Assembly (NCBI RefSeq): GCF_016863015.1
Contig: NZ_BOOB01000001.1
Location: 93,139-157,138 of the forward strand
Length of the DNA stretch: 64,000 nucleotides
Direction of reading: 5' to 3'
Source: Microbispora amethystogenes
Lineage (GTDB): Bacteria; Actinomycetota; Actinomycetes; Streptosporangiales; Streptosporangiaceae
Below, piece by piece: positions 33,745 to 42,327 of the stretch (positions are counted from its first letter, which is position 1; each line of letters opens with the position of its first letter). The position numbers and the translations under genes were made by a program. The notes under the pieces are model-generated. The model saw only the letters and a program-made list of their open reading frames with translations. It made no database searches and was not told where the DNA came from.

Positions 33745-34821
33745 GTGGGGAGACGGCTGGCGGGCGTCTGCGTGCTTCTCCTGGCGTCGGTCGCGGCGTG
33801 CGGACAGCGAGGGGAGGAGCGGGGAGCGGGCCTCGGCGCCGTCGGGGCCGTCCACGAGGGCTTCACCGTCGGCCTGCTGCTTCCCGCCGAGGGCCCCGAG
33901 CGCGCCCTGTTCACCGGCGCCTTAACGGCCCGCTGCCCGCGCTGCCGGGTCGAGTACGCGAACGCCGCCGGTGACCGGGCCCGGCAGGGGCGGCAGGTCG
34001 GGCGGATGCTGGCGGACGGTGTCCGGGTGCTGGTCCTCGGCGCGGTCGATCCCGGGTCCGCCGCGCCCTGGGTGGCGCGGGCGAAGCTGGCCGGGGCGAA
34101 GGTCGTCGCGTACGACCGGCTGGCCGACGGGCCGGTGGACGCGTACGTCTCGACCGACCCGGCGCGGGCCGGCCGGTCGCAGGCCCTGGCCCTGCTCGGC
34201 GCGATACGGCGTCCCGACAAGGGCCCCGGGAAGGGCCCCGGGCCCGTGCTGCTCCTCAACGGTCCGCCGGGCGATCCGTACGCGGCGGCCGTGAAGCGCA
34301 GCCTGCACGCGGTGCTGGACGGCCGCGTGACGGTCGGCTGGGAACGGGACCTGGCCCGGCCCGGTGACGCGGCACGCGAGGTGGCGGCTGCCCTCGCGGC
34401 GCTCGGCGGGCCCGCGAAGGTGGCCGGCGTCTGCTGCCCGGGCGAGTCCGCGGAGGCGGTCGCGGCCGCCCTCGCGCGAGCGGGCGCGGCCGGGGTCCCG
34501 CTGGTCGGGCAGGGCGGGCGGACGGGTGTCCTGCGGCGGGTGAGCGCGGGCACGCCGACCGCCACCGTGACCGTGCGCGCCGACGTCGCCGCCGAGGCCG
34601 CCGCCGCGGCGGCGCTCGCCGTCGAGGTCGCGGGCGGCAGGACCGTGTACGGCACGGCCACCGTGTCCAACGGCACCACGGCCTCGATCCCGGCCGTGCT
34701 CGTGCCTCCCGTCGTCGTCACGAAGGACTCCGCCGCGGCGGCGCCCCGGGGCGCCGGTCCCGAAGCCGCCGGCGCCGCCGTTCCCGAGGGCGCCGCCGGA
34801 GTGGTGGTCCGTCCGCGCTGA
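33745..34821 (+). CDS. sugar-type ABC transporter substrate-binding lipoprotein
   Basis: 358 residues. The lipoprotein signal (GRRLAGVCVLLLASVAAC) puts the lipidated Cys at residue 19. The mature part follows the periplasmic-binding-protein type I (XylF/RbsB-like) fold: FTVGLLLPAEGPERALF, then ADGVRVLVLGAVDPGSAAPW, KVVAYDRLADGPVDAYVSTD, GPVLLLNGPPGDPYAAA and VPLVGQGGRTGVLRR. These correspond to xylose-binding-protein blocks, so a pentose ligand is plausible. No ATPase or permease gene is next to it, which makes it an orphan binding protein, possibly a sensor. The GTG at 33745 has a GGGGGTG ribosome site. Ala/Pro-rich tail of about 40 residues. A strong terminator follows. Confidence 0.75.
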   Translation: MGRRLAGVCVLLLASVAACGQRGEERGAGLGAVGAVHEGFTVGLLLPAEGPERALFTGALTARCPRCRVEYANAAGDRARQGRQVGRMLADGVRVLVLGAVDPGSAAPWVARAKLAGAKVVAYDRLADGPVDAYVSTDPARAGRSQALALLGAIRRPDKGPGKGPGPVLLLNGPPGDPYAAAVKRSLHAVLDGRVTVGWERDLARPGDAAREVAAALAALGGPAKVAGVCCPGESAEAVAAALARAGAAGVPLVGQGGRTGVLRRVSAGTPTATVTVRADVAAEAAAAAALAVEVAGGRTVYGTATVSNGTTASIPAVLVPPVVVTKDSAAAAPRGAGPEAAGAAVPEGAAGVVVRPR

Positions 34822-34841
34822 CCGCGTCGCCGGAGACGACG

Positions 34842-34870
34842 AGGGCCGCGGTCGAGACGACCGCGGCCCT
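34842..34870. terminator. strong bidirectional terminator hairpin
   Basis: AGGGCCGCGGTCG (42-54 of this block) and its exact complement surround AGA. It lies between the binding-protein gene and the convergent small membrane protein. Confidence 0.8.
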
Positions 34871-34891
34871 GTGCGCCGAAGGGAATCCCGC

Positions 34892-35143
34892 TCACTCCTC
34901 GTCGCCGGAGGAGGCGTCGGAGGATGCGGGGGCGTCGGCCGGGCGCAGGCGCTCCCACAGCAGGAAGGCGCCGCCGACCACGAGCATGGCGATGCCCGTC
35001 CACAGGTTGATGCGGATGCCCTCCGCCTTCTGGATCTCCTGGGCGCCGTCGAACAGTCCGGTGACGGTGAGGATCAGTCCGTACAGCAGGAACAGACCAC
35101 CGATCACGCGGCGGATGTCGAAGAGCCGTTGCGGGGCGGCCAT
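34892..35143 (-). CDS. small two-helix membrane protein next to the symporter
   Basis: 83 residues with two transmembrane segments (VIGGLFLLYGLILTVTGLF and WTGIAMLVVGGAFLLWERL) joined by a loop with AQEIQKAEG, and an acidic tail. It starts 10 bases after the stop of the sodium:solute symporter gene, so they form an operon. Small partners of this kind accompany actinobacterial SSS transporters, but their role is not established. Confidence 0.7.
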   Translation of the reverse strand: MAAPQRLFDIRRVIGGLFLLYGLILTVTGLFDGAQEIQKAEGIRINLWTGIAMLVVGGAFLLWERLRPADAPASSDASSGDEE

Positions 35144-35152
35144 CAGAACCTC

Positions 35153-36826
35153 CTACAGGAAGGGCAGGTAGAACGCCGCGGCGAGGACGACCGCGCCGGC
35201 GCCGAGGATCACGGGGGAGCGGTACCAGGCGGCGTCTCCCGCCAGCGCGTCGTCCGAGAGGGACGCGTCGCTCAGGCCGTAGACGAGCCCGCGAAGCTCG
35301 CTCTGCGGCTTGGGGGTGGTGACGAGCGTGACCACGACCGAGACGATCGCGTCGACCACGAAGGCGATGCCCGCGCCCCAGAAGCTCGCGTTCAGTTCGG
35401 TGCCGAAGTCGAGCACGCCCGTCTTGTAGAGGATGTACGACGCGAAGGCGCAGACGGTGCCGCTCAGCAGGCCCCAGAAACCCGCCCACGCGGTCATCCG
35501 CCGCCAGAACAGGCCGATGATGAACGTCGCGAACAGCGGGGCGTTGAAGAACGAGAACAGCGACTGCAAATAGTTCATGATGTTGCTGAAGCCCGCCGCG
35601 ATGAACGCCGCGCCGATTCCCGCGACGATGCCGCCGGTGGTGGCGATCCGGCCGAGCCGTACGTACCACTCGTCGGAGTGGTCGCCGTTGACGTGCGACT
35701 TCCAGATGTCGTACGTGAAGACCGTGTTGAAGCCGCTGATGTTGGCGGCGACTCCGGCCATGAACGACGCGAGCAGGCCGGTCACCGCGATGCCGAGCAC
35801 GCCGTTCGGCAGGAACTCGTTCATCAGCAGCGGGATCGCCTCGTTGTACGTCGGCCCGCCGTCCTTGCCGAGGTTGCCGAACAGCACCACCGCGACCAGG
35901 CCCGGGATCACGGTCACGATCGGGATCACGAGCTTCGGGTACGCCGCGACGATGGGGGTGAGCCGGGCCGCGTTGGTGTTGCGGGCCGACAGCGCGCGCT
36001 GGACCTCGGCGAAGTTGGTGGTCCAGTAGCCGAAGGAGAGCACGAACCCGAGGCCGAGGACCAGGCCGATCCAGTTGGCGCTCATCGGGTTGTCGGTGCC
36101 GCCGGTCTGCGCCCAGGTGTGCAGGCCGCCCTCGCCGAGCACGCCCTGCTTGACCTTCTCGCCGAGGCCGGAGAAGCCGCCGACCCGGGTCAGGCCGATC
36201 ACCACGATCGGCACCAGCGCCGCGACGATCACGAAGAACTGCATGACCTCGTTGTAGATCGCCGAGGACAGGCCGCCGAGCGTGATGTACGCGAGCACGA
36301 TCGCCGCCGCCACGATGATCGAGACCCACAGCGGCCAGCCGAGCAGGGCGTCCATGACGAGCCCCAGCGCGTACAGGTTGATCCCGGCGATGAGGATCTG
36401 CGCGAGGGCGAACGTCGAGGCGTTCAGGAGCTGGGTCGCGCCGTTGAAGCGGCGGCGCATGAACTCGGGGACGCTGTGCACCTTCGACCGGTAGTAGAAC
36501 GGCATCATCACGACGCCGAGGAACACCATCGCGGGAACCGCGCCGATCCAGTAGTAGTGCACGGTCATCAGGCCGTACTGCGCGCCGTTGGCGGCCATGC
36601 CGAGGATCTCGGTGGCGCCGAGGTTGGCGGACATGAAGGCGAGGCCGGTGATCCAGGCGGGAAGCGCGCGGCCCGAGAGGAAGAAGTCCAGGCTCGTCCG
36701 TACGGCCCGCCTGGCGGCGAAGCCGATGCCCAGTACCACGAGGAAGTACAGGGCGAGGATCACGTAGTCCAGGAGATTGACGTCGAGCCGCAGATCCTGT
36801 GCGGCCAGCAATTGGGCATCAGGCAC
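35153..36826 (-). CDS. sodium:solute symporter (SSS/SGLT family)
   Basis: 557 residues with about 14 predicted helices. Family landmarks are ALYFLVVLGIGFAARR, the DFFLSGRALPAWITGLAF segment, SANLGATEILGMAA and VPEFMRRRFNG. The second half shows SFGYWTTNFAEVQRALSARN, which matches the SGLT-type sugar (galactose/xylose/glucose-like) branch. Sodium-coupled uptake of a sugar or polyol through the inner membrane is likely. The start is uncertain; the GTG at 36826 gives MPDAQLL ahead of the first helix, and no strong ribosome site is seen. It is co-transcribed with the small membrane protein and diverges from the DUF2795 gene. Confidence 0.85.
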   Translation of the reverse strand: MPDAQLLAAQDLRLDVNLLDYVILALYFLVVLGIGFAARRAVRTSLDFFLSGRALPAWITGLAFMSANLGATEILGMAANGAQYGLMTVHYYWIGAVPAMVFLGVVMMPFYYRSKVHSVPEFMRRRFNGATQLLNASTFALAQILIAGINLYALGLVMDALLGWPLWVSIIVAAAIVLAYITLGGLSSAIYNEVMQFFVIVAALVPIVVIGLTRVGGFSGLGEKVKQGVLGEGGLHTWAQTGGTDNPMSANWIGLVLGLGFVLSFGYWTTNFAEVQRALSARNTNAARLTPIVAAYPKLVIPIVTVIPGLVAVVLFGNLGKDGGPTYNEAIPLLMNEFLPNGVLGIAVTGLLASFMAGVAANISGFNTVFTYDIWKSHVNGDHSDEWYVRLGRIATTGGIVAGIGAAFIAAGFSNIMNYLQSLFSFFNAPLFATFIIGLFWRRMTAWAGFWGLLSGTVCAFASYILYKTGVLDFGTELNASFWGAGIAFVVDAIVSVVVTLVTTPKPQSELRGLVYGLSDASLSDDALAGDAAWYRSPVILGAGAVVLAAAFYLPFL

Positions 36827-37013
36827 GCAACGCCAGCTACCCTCACGCCTCCCCGTTTCACAAAGTGGGCTCGCGTATACCCAATCGTGACAAAACCGCA
36901 GGTGAGCGCGCGGTAAAGCCGGTTTCGGGCGTCCGTCGCGGCGTCCCGCGTGGCCGAGTGAACGAGCGGGTAGGCGAGCAGGTGAGGAGAACACGGACGA
37001 AGGGAGACAGGTC

Positions 37014-37211
37014 ATGGCCGACGCCCCGAACCCGATCCAGCTGCAGAAGCACCTGAAGGGCGTGGACTACCCGGCCGGCAAGTCGGACCTGATCCGTACG
37101 GCCCGCGACCAGGGCGCCGACGACACCGTCCTGAACGCGCTGGAGCGCATCCCGGACCGGGAGTACGACGGCCCCAACGCGGTCAGCAAGGCGGTCAGCG
37201 AGACGGGGTGA
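37014..37211 (+). CDS. DUF2795 small protein
   Basis: 65 residues: IQLQKHLKGVDYPAGKSDLI, TARDQGADDTVLNALERIPD and REYDGPNAVSKAV are the marks of the DUF2795 family, common and uncharacterised in actinomycetes. The ATG has a GGGAGACAGG site. The protein is hydrophilic, helical and lacks Cys. It ends convergently with the patatin gene. Confidence 0.85.
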   Translation: MADAPNPIQLQKHLKGVDYPAGKSDLIRTARDQGADDTVLNALERIPDREYDGPNAVSKAVSETG

Positions 37212-37262
37212 ACCGAAGCGGGGGCGGCGCGCGGAAGGGCTCCGCCGCCGCCGTCAGCCGGG

Positions 37263-38087
37263 TCAGGCCCAGACGTCGGCCAGCGGGGCGGCGACGGCGG
37301 CGGCCTGGTCGAGCCCCGCCCGGAAGGCGGGCCCCCACAGCCTCGGGTCGAGCACGTCGGCGCCGAACACCTCCCGCGACGCCCCGTCGGGATGCACCGT
37401 GTACGCGGCGTCCGCCCCGGCCTCCAGCAACTCGGCGTCGAGCACCTCCCTGGGGGTCAGGTGGCCGAGGGGCTCCAGCACGACGATCGTCCGCGCTCCG
37501 CCGGCCAGGTCGGCGTTGGTCGCGGAGCGGACCCCGCCGTCGACGTAGCGCCTGCCGCCGATCTCCACCGGCGGGAAGACCATCGGCACCGCGCAGCTCG
37601 ACGCGACGGCGAGCACCAGCGGCGCGCCGGCCGAGCGATTCCACACGACGAACTCGCCCGTCGCGGCGTCCACGGCGGTGACGAGCAACTCGCGGTCCGG
37701 CCACTCCTTGACGGGCAGTCCCTCGCCGACCGCCGCGAGCCGTTCCGCCTGGTGGTCCACCCGGGCCGCCAGAGCCATCTGCCCGACCCTGCGCCGGGCC
37801 TCACGGCGGTCCAACGCGGGGTCGGACATGACCGCGAACACCTGCATGATCCCGTCCATGTCGACGGCGGGCGGCGGTCCGGTGTCCACCTCGGCCCGAC
37901 GGGTGATCGTCTCCTCCAGGTCGGCGCCGGTGGCTACCAGCGTGCCGACGACCGACCCGGCCGAGGTGCCGACGATGCGGTCCGCCGTCCCCAGGTCCAC
38001 ACCGAGACGGCGCAGGCCGGTCACGATCCCCGCCTCCCAGGCGATCCCGGCGACGCCTCCGCCGCCCAGCACGAGAGCTGTAGTCAT
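37263..38087 (-). CDS. patatin-like phospholipase
   Basis: 274 residues. The patatin dyad is visible: nucleophile Ser42 in IVGTSAGS and Asp183 in YVDGGVRS, with the oxyanion-hole loop LGGGGVAGIAWEAG at the N-terminus. The overall length matches single-domain bacterial patatins (RssA-like). It should hydrolyse acyl esters of lipids in the cytoplasm or at the membrane face. The ATG at 38087 begins directly at the first strand of the fold. No operon partner; it diverges from the GH74 gene. Confidence 0.88.
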   Translation of the reverse strand: MTTALVLGGGGVAGIAWEAGIVTGLRRLGVDLGTADRIVGTSAGSVVGTLVATGADLEETITRRAEVDTGPPPAVDMDGIMQVFAVMSDPALDRREARRRVGQMALAARVDHQAERLAAVGEGLPVKEWPDRELLVTAVDAATGEFVVWNRSAGAPLVLAVASSCAVPMVFPPVEIGGRRYVDGGVRSATNADLAGGARTIVVLEPLGHLTPREVLDAELLEAGADAAYTVHPDGASREVFGADVLDPRLWGPAFRAGLDQAAAVAAPLADVWA

Positions 38088-38163
38088 GTCCGGAATTATG
38101 TTCCATAAGCGCGGGCGAACGGGACGCGCCCCCCTGGTGAAACCGGTTTAGATTTTGTCTGGA

Positions 38164-38179
38164 CGTCAAACTATTGACG
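38164..38179. promoter_or_regulatory. CGTCAA-N4-TTGACG dyad upstream of the GH74 gene
   Basis: CGTCAAACTATTGACG has perfect 6-bp arms around ACTA. It is 119 bases before the GH74 start, in an AT-richer patch (TTTAGATTTTGTCTGG), and its right arm could double as a TTGACG -35 box. A repressor site for the xyloglucanase is possible. Confidence 0.4.
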
Positions 38180-38298
38180 GCACTTCGGCTCATGTGTGAA
38201 TCTCTCGTTCAGATTTCCATGCACGGAGGAGAAGGACGGTCAGGGTCCCCGCCTGATCGTGCATGGCCGGTTGTCCATGCCCGAAGGGGAAACCGTCC

Positions 38299-41070
38299 AT
38301 GCGAAGACTCGCAACCCTGCTCGTGGTCGCCGCGGTGGCGCTGACCACGGCCGTGATCAGGATGGCGCCGGTGTCGGCCGTCGCCGCCGATCCGTACACG
38401 TTCAAGAACGTGCAGATCGCCGGGGGCGGCTTCGTTCCCGGCATCGTGTTCAGCCCGGTCCAGAAGGACCTCATCTACGCCCGCACCGACATCGGCGGCG
38501 CGTACCGGTGGGAGCAGTCCAGCCAGACCTGGACCCCGCTGCTCGACTGGGTCGGCCAGTCGAACTGGGGCTACAACGGGGTCGTCAGCATCACCCCCGA
38601 CCCGGTGGACGCCAACAAGGTGTACGCCGCCGTCGGCATGTACACCAACAGCTGGGACCCCAACAACGGCGCGATCATCCGCTCGTCGAACAAGGGCGCC
38701 TCGTGGCAGGTCAGCCCGCTGCCGTTCAAGCTGGGCGGCAACATGCCCGGCCGCGGCATGGGCGAGCGCCTCGCGGTGGACCCGAACAAGAACAGCGTCC
38801 TCTACTTCGGCGCGCCCAGCGGCAACGGCCTGTGGCGGAGCACCGACTCCGGTGCGACCTGGGCCAAGGTGACCAACTTCCCCAACGTCGGCAACTACGT
38901 CGCCAGCCCCGGAGACGCGTACAACGGTGACAACCAGGGCGTCGTCTGGGTGACCTTCGACAAGCGGACCGGCACCTCGGGCAACGCCACCCAGACCATC
39001 TACGTCGGCGTGGCGGACAAGAGCAACACGATCTACCGGACCACCAACGGCGGCACCTCCTGGGAGCGCGTCGCCGGGCAGCCGACGGGCTACATCGCCC
39101 ACAAGGGCGTACTCGACACCGCCAACGGCTACCTCTACATCGCCACCAGCGACACCGGCGGCCCGTACGACGGCGGCAAGGGCGACGTGTGGCGCTACGC
39201 CACCGCCACCGGCGCCTGGACCCAGATCAGCCCGATCCCGTCCAGCAGCGGCGACGACTACTTCGGCTACAGCGGCCTGACCATCGACCGGCAGAACCCG
39301 AAGACGATCATGGTGGCCACGCAGGTCTCCTGGTGGCCCGACGCCATCTTCTGGCGGAGCACCGACAGCGGCGCGACCTGGACCCGCATCTGGGACTGGA
39401 CGTCGTACCCCGACCGTAGCTTCCGCTACAAGATGGACATCTCGTCCGCGCCGTGGCTGACCTTCGGGACCAACCCGCAGCCTCCGGAGGTCACGCCCAA
39501 GCTCGGCTGGATGAACGAGTCGGTCGAGATCGACCCGTTCAACTCCGACCGGATGATGTACGGCACCGGCGCGACGATCTACGGCACCACCGATCTCACG
39601 AAGTGGGACTCCGGCGGCCAGTTCACGATCAAGCCGATGGTGAAGGGCCTGGAGGAGACGGCCGTACTCGACCTGATCAGCCCGCCGACCGGCGCCCCGC
39701 TGATCAGCGCGCTGGGCGACATCGGCGGCTTCCGGCACACCAACCTCGACGCCGTGCCGTCCATGATGTACACCCAGCCCGTCTTCACCTCCACCACCTC
39801 GCTCGACTACGCCGAGACGAACCCGAGCGTGATGGTGCGGGCCGGAAACTTCACCGACTCCGACCGGCCGAACGACAGCCACGTCGCCTTCTCCACCGAC
39901 GGCGGGGCCAACTGGTTCCAGGGCACCGAGCCGGGCGGCGTCAACAACGGCGGCACGGTCGCCGCGGCGGCCGACGGCAGCCGCTTCGTGTGGTCGCCGG
40001 CCGACCCCGGCATCCAGGTCGTCTACTCCGTCGGCTTCGGCAACAGCTGGAGCGCCTCCACCGGCGTCCCGGCCAACGCGATCGTCGAGTCCGACCGGGT
40101 CAACGCGCAGAAGTTCTACGCATACTCGGGCGGCAAGTTCTACGTGAGCACCAACGGCGGCGCGAGCTTCAGCGCCACCGCCGCGACCGGCCTGCCGACC
40201 ACCGACGTCCACTTCAAGGCGCTGCCCGGCAAGGAGGGCGACATCTGGCTGGCCGGGGACGGCGGCCTGTGGCACTCCACCAACTCGGGCGCCTCGTTCA
40301 CCAAGCTGTCGAACGTCAGCGACTCGATCAACGTCGGCTTCGGCAAGGCGGCGCCCGGCAAGTCGTACCAGGCGCTCTACCTGGCCGGGGCCGTCGACGG
40401 CGTCGACGGCCTGTTCCGGTCCGACGACACCGGCGCGAGCTGGGTGCGCATCAACGACGACCAGCACCAGTACGGCAACATGGGCGAGGCCCTGACCGGC
40501 GATCCCCGGATCTACGGCCGGGTCTACCTCGGCACCAACGGCCGGGGCGTCATCTACGGCGACCGCACCGGCGGAACCCAGTCCCCGTCGGCGTCGCCCT
40601 CGGCCTCTCCGTCGGCGTCCCCCTCGGCGTCCCCCTCGGCGTCACCGTCCGCGTCTCCGTCGGCCTCGCCCAGCGCGTCTCCCAGTGCGTCTCCGAGCGC
40701 GTCTCCGAGTGCGTCCCCGTCCCGCTCGCCCAGCGCGTCGCCCTCGGCGACTCCGTCGGGCGGCAAGTCGTGCTCGGCGACGTACAAGGTGGCCAACCAG
40801 TGGCCGGGCGGCTTCCAGGGCGAGGTCACGGTGAAGAACGCCGGCACCGTAGCGATCAGCGGCTGGACCGTCAAGTGGGCCTTCGCGAACGGCCAGACGA
40901 TCACCCAGTCCTGGAACGGCACGGTGAGCCAGTCCGGGGCGAACGTCACGGTCACCAACGTGAGCTACAACGGCTCGCTCAGCTCCGGGGCGTCCACCAC
41001 GTTCGGCTTCCAGGCCAACTGGAACACCACCAACTCCGTCCCTGCGGCGCTGGCCTGCACCGCCTCCTGA
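38299..41070 (+). CDS. GH74 xyloglucanase with CBM2
   Basis: 923 residues. Signal peptide at 1-30 (MRRLATLLVVAAVALTTAV, then SAVAA). The two seven-bladed propellers of GH74 are built from SxDxGxTW-type repeats (STDSGATWAKV, TTNGGTSWERV, STDSGATWTRI, STNSGASFTKL). The catalytic Asp residues are expected at Asp64 in ARTDIGGAYRW and Asp474 in LGDIGGFRH, which match the base and acid of characterised xyloglucanases. A Ser/Pro/Ala linker follows (about 760-822), then a family 2 CBM (824-923) with Cys at both ends. The ATG at 38299, with AAGGGGA upstream, fixes the signal peptide; the ATG at 38263 is ignored. Secreted enzyme that cuts xyloglucan backbones. Confidence 0.93.
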   Translation: MRRLATLLVVAAVALTTAVIRMAPVSAVAADPYTFKNVQIAGGGFVPGIVFSPVQKDLIYARTDIGGAYRWEQSSQTWTPLLDWVGQSNWGYNGVVSITPDPVDANKVYAAVGMYTNSWDPNNGAIIRSSNKGASWQVSPLPFKLGGNMPGRGMGERLAVDPNKNSVLYFGAPSGNGLWRSTDSGATWAKVTNFPNVGNYVASPGDAYNGDNQGVVWVTFDKRTGTSGNATQTIYVGVADKSNTIYRTTNGGTSWERVAGQPTGYIAHKGVLDTANGYLYIATSDTGGPYDGGKGDVWRYATATGAWTQISPIPSSSGDDYFGYSGLTIDRQNPKTIMVATQVSWWPDAIFWRSTDSGATWTRIWDWTSYPDRSFRYKMDISSAPWLTFGTNPQPPEVTPKLGWMNESVEIDPFNSDRMMYGTGATIYGTTDLTKWDSGGQFTIKPMVKGLEETAVLDLISPPTGAPLISALGDIGGFRHTNLDAVPSMMYTQPVFTSTTSLDYAETNPSVMVRAGNFTDSDRPNDSHVAFSTDGGANWFQGTEPGGVNNGGTVAAAADGSRFVWSPADPGIQVVYSVGFGNSWSASTGVPANAIVESDRVNAQKFYAYSGGKFYVSTNGGASFSATAATGLPTTDVHFKALPGKEGDIWLAGDGGLWHSTNSGASFTKLSNVSDSINVGFGKAAPGKSYQALYLAGAVDGVDGLFRSDDTGASWVRINDDQHQYGNMGEALTGDPRIYGRVYLGTNGRGVIYGDRTGGTQSPSASPSASPSASPSASPSASPSASPSASPSASPSASPSASPSASPSRSPSASPSATPSGGKSCSATYKVANQWPGGFQGEVTVKNAGTVAISGWTVKWAFANGQTITQSWNGTVSQSGANVTVTNVSYNGSLSSGASTTFGFQANWNTTNSVPAALACTAS
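40585..40758 (+). repeat. 12-bp tandem repeats in the GH74 linker
   Basis: Units of the form TCGGCGTCCCCC or CCCAGCGCGTCT recur with period 12 and encode PSAS units. There are about 14 units with small variations (one PSRS). The array is longer than the PSQS array of the GH30 enzyme, but of the same type. Confidence 0.75.
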
Positions 41071-41082
41071 GATAACCCCAAG

Positions 41083-41118
41083 ACGGCCGTACGGGCGACT
41101 CCACGCCCGTACGGCCGT
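41083..41118 (+). terminator. intrinsic terminator after GH74
   Basis: A 15-bp perfect stem (ACGGCCGTACGGGCG and its complement) with a six-base loop, followed by TCTCTTTT. It is the only terminator in the window with a clear T-rich tail. Confidence 0.88.
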
Positions 41119-41400
41119 TCTCTTTTCCATGGTGGCTCCGGCCATGGGCCTCCGTCGCGGCCTCGGCACCGGGCCCTCCTCGCTCAGCGAGCGCTGCCGC
41201 ACGACACGCATTGCCGGAAAAGGGGTGGGCTTGAGGTGGCGGGGTGATCTATTGGAGTGATGATGGGACTGCCAGGGGAGTGGGGCGGGACGGGGTGGGA
41301 CAGCCAGGCGCGGTTGGTCGGGGAGCGGTGGGTGGAGCGCCGCCCCAGGCGGCCGGAGGTGGCCGCGCGCCACGGCCCTGGCGATGCGACGCGACCAATG

Positions 41401-41436
41401 GGAGAAGGCGTGCCGATGTGACGTACGCCTGACGCG
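41401..41436 (+). repeat. direct repeat copy A flanking the toxin-antitoxin module
   Basis: 36 bases that match copy B (42206-42241) at 30 positions, with an identical 15-base core CCGATGTGACGTACG at 41413-41427. Copy A lies before the toxin-antitoxin genes, copy B after them and just ahead of pta. Confidence 0.6.
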
Positions 41437-41585
41437 CTGGTACGGCCCGTCCCTTGGCTCCCTTGCCCAGCCTCATGTGTGTGCCCATTCCTCTTCGGAA
41501 TCGGAGGACGTACGCCACGCTTCGTGTGCGGTCTGTTACCGTAGGGCGCGTGACCCCCGCACAGACCACGACCTACACTCGCGAC

Positions 41586-41870
41586 ATGAGCGAGAACGCG
41601 TTCGAGGTGCCGCTGAACGAGGCCGACGGCCATCTGCCCGACGTGATCAACGCTGCCGCACAGCGACACGCGATCGCCTACCTCACGGACCAGGGTCGCC
41701 GTGTCGCCGCCATCGTGCCGTCGGACGAAGCCTGGTACTGGACCTCCGGATGGCAGTCGGCGGAGGCCGAAGCCGACGAGGACATCCGTGAGGGTCGCAC
41801 CCGCTCCTTCGCCACCATGGATGATCTTTTCGCCGAGATAGACGCGGTCCGGGCAGAAGACCTCCCGTGA
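41586..41870 (+). CDS. type II antitoxin, Phd/YefM-like
   Basis: 94 residues from the ATG at 41586 (SENAFEVPLNEADGHLPDVI). The N-terminus has the Phd/YefM pattern: a short strand, a helix with DVINAAAQRH, and ITYLTDQGRR-like AYLTDQGRRVAAIVPSDEA. The acidic C-terminal tail (EAEADEDIREGRTRSF to DDLFAEIDAVRAEDLP) would wrap the toxin. The ATG lacks a ribosome site; the GTG at 41550 is an alternative start. It overlaps the toxin start by GTGA, as in most such modules. It should bind its own promoter and repress the pair. Confidence 0.8.
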   Translation: MSENAFEVPLNEADGHLPDVINAAAQRHAIAYLTDQGRRVAAIVPSDEAWYWTSGWQSAEAEADEDIREGRTRSFATMDDLFAEIDAVRAEDLP

Positions 41871-42178
41871 AGTTCGAGCGTACGGCCGCCTTCCTCCGGG
41901 ATGTGGCCCGGCTTTCTCCCGAGCAGTACGCGCTCTTCAGAGAAGTGGTCTTCAAGCATTTCCTGCCGGCCATTGAGCAGGGGGCGCACACAGGTCGTGT
42001 CTCCTGGCCTACTCGGCTACGTGTTCACAAGCTCACAGACACACATGTCTACTCGATGACGTGGAACTTCGCCTCTCCAGACGGCAGAGCGACCTTCGAG
42101 TTCGGCACCACCGACGACGGCGGACCCCTCCTGGTCTGGCGTCGCGCCGGCGATCATTCGATCTACGACCGGCCCTGA
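41867..42178 (+). CDS. type II toxin, RelE/ParE-like
   Basis: 103 residues, GTG start overlapping the antitoxin stop. The second half has the RelE/ParE beta-sheet pattern (RVHKLTDTHVYSMTWNFAS, RATFEFGTTDD, LLVWRRAGDHSIYDRP); the final Arg, His and Tyr are placed like RelE-type catalytic or contact residues. It probably blocks translation or gyrase unless bound by the antitoxin. The N-terminal helix region (FERTAAFLRDVARLSPEQY) is somewhat longer than usual. Family membership is likely; the precise target is unknown. Confidence 0.72.
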   Translation: MKFERTAAFLRDVARLSPEQYALFREVVFKHFLPAIEQGAHTGRVSWPTRLRVHKLTDTHVYSMTWNFASPDGRATFEFGTTDDGGPLLVWRRAGDHSIYDRP

Positions 42179-42205
42179 AAGAGGTGGGGCTTCTCGGGGC
42201 CGTGG

Positions 42206-42241
42206 GGAGAGCGCGTACCGATGTGACGTACGGCTAACACG
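42206..42241 (+). repeat. direct repeat copy B upstream of pta
   Basis: Matches copy A (41401-41436) at 30 of 36 positions, with the shared core at 42218-42232. It ends 86 bases before the pta start codon and may carry part of its promoter or a regulator site. Confidence 0.6.
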
Positions 42242-42327
42242 CCCGTGGGGGTGGTCGCGTAGATTTGCCTGGGCGGGCCGTCGGGCCGCCCAGAGGCAGG
42301 GTGGCCGGACACAGGGGTGACTGCGCG

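Larger units (their letters stand above)
41071..41585. other. gene-free stretch with a terminator and a repeat
   Basis: After the terminator (41083-41118) the sequence to about 41400 has no supported gene: open frames are short and low in coding character. The direct repeat copy at 41401-41436 and the likely promoter of the antitoxin gene (TTACCGTAGGG near 41538) follow. Confidence 0.45.

Noticed and set aside
40585..40758. The regular repeat array as a possible CRISPR
   Set aside because: The period is 12 bases without spacers and it lies in frame inside the GH74 linker, encoding PSAS units.
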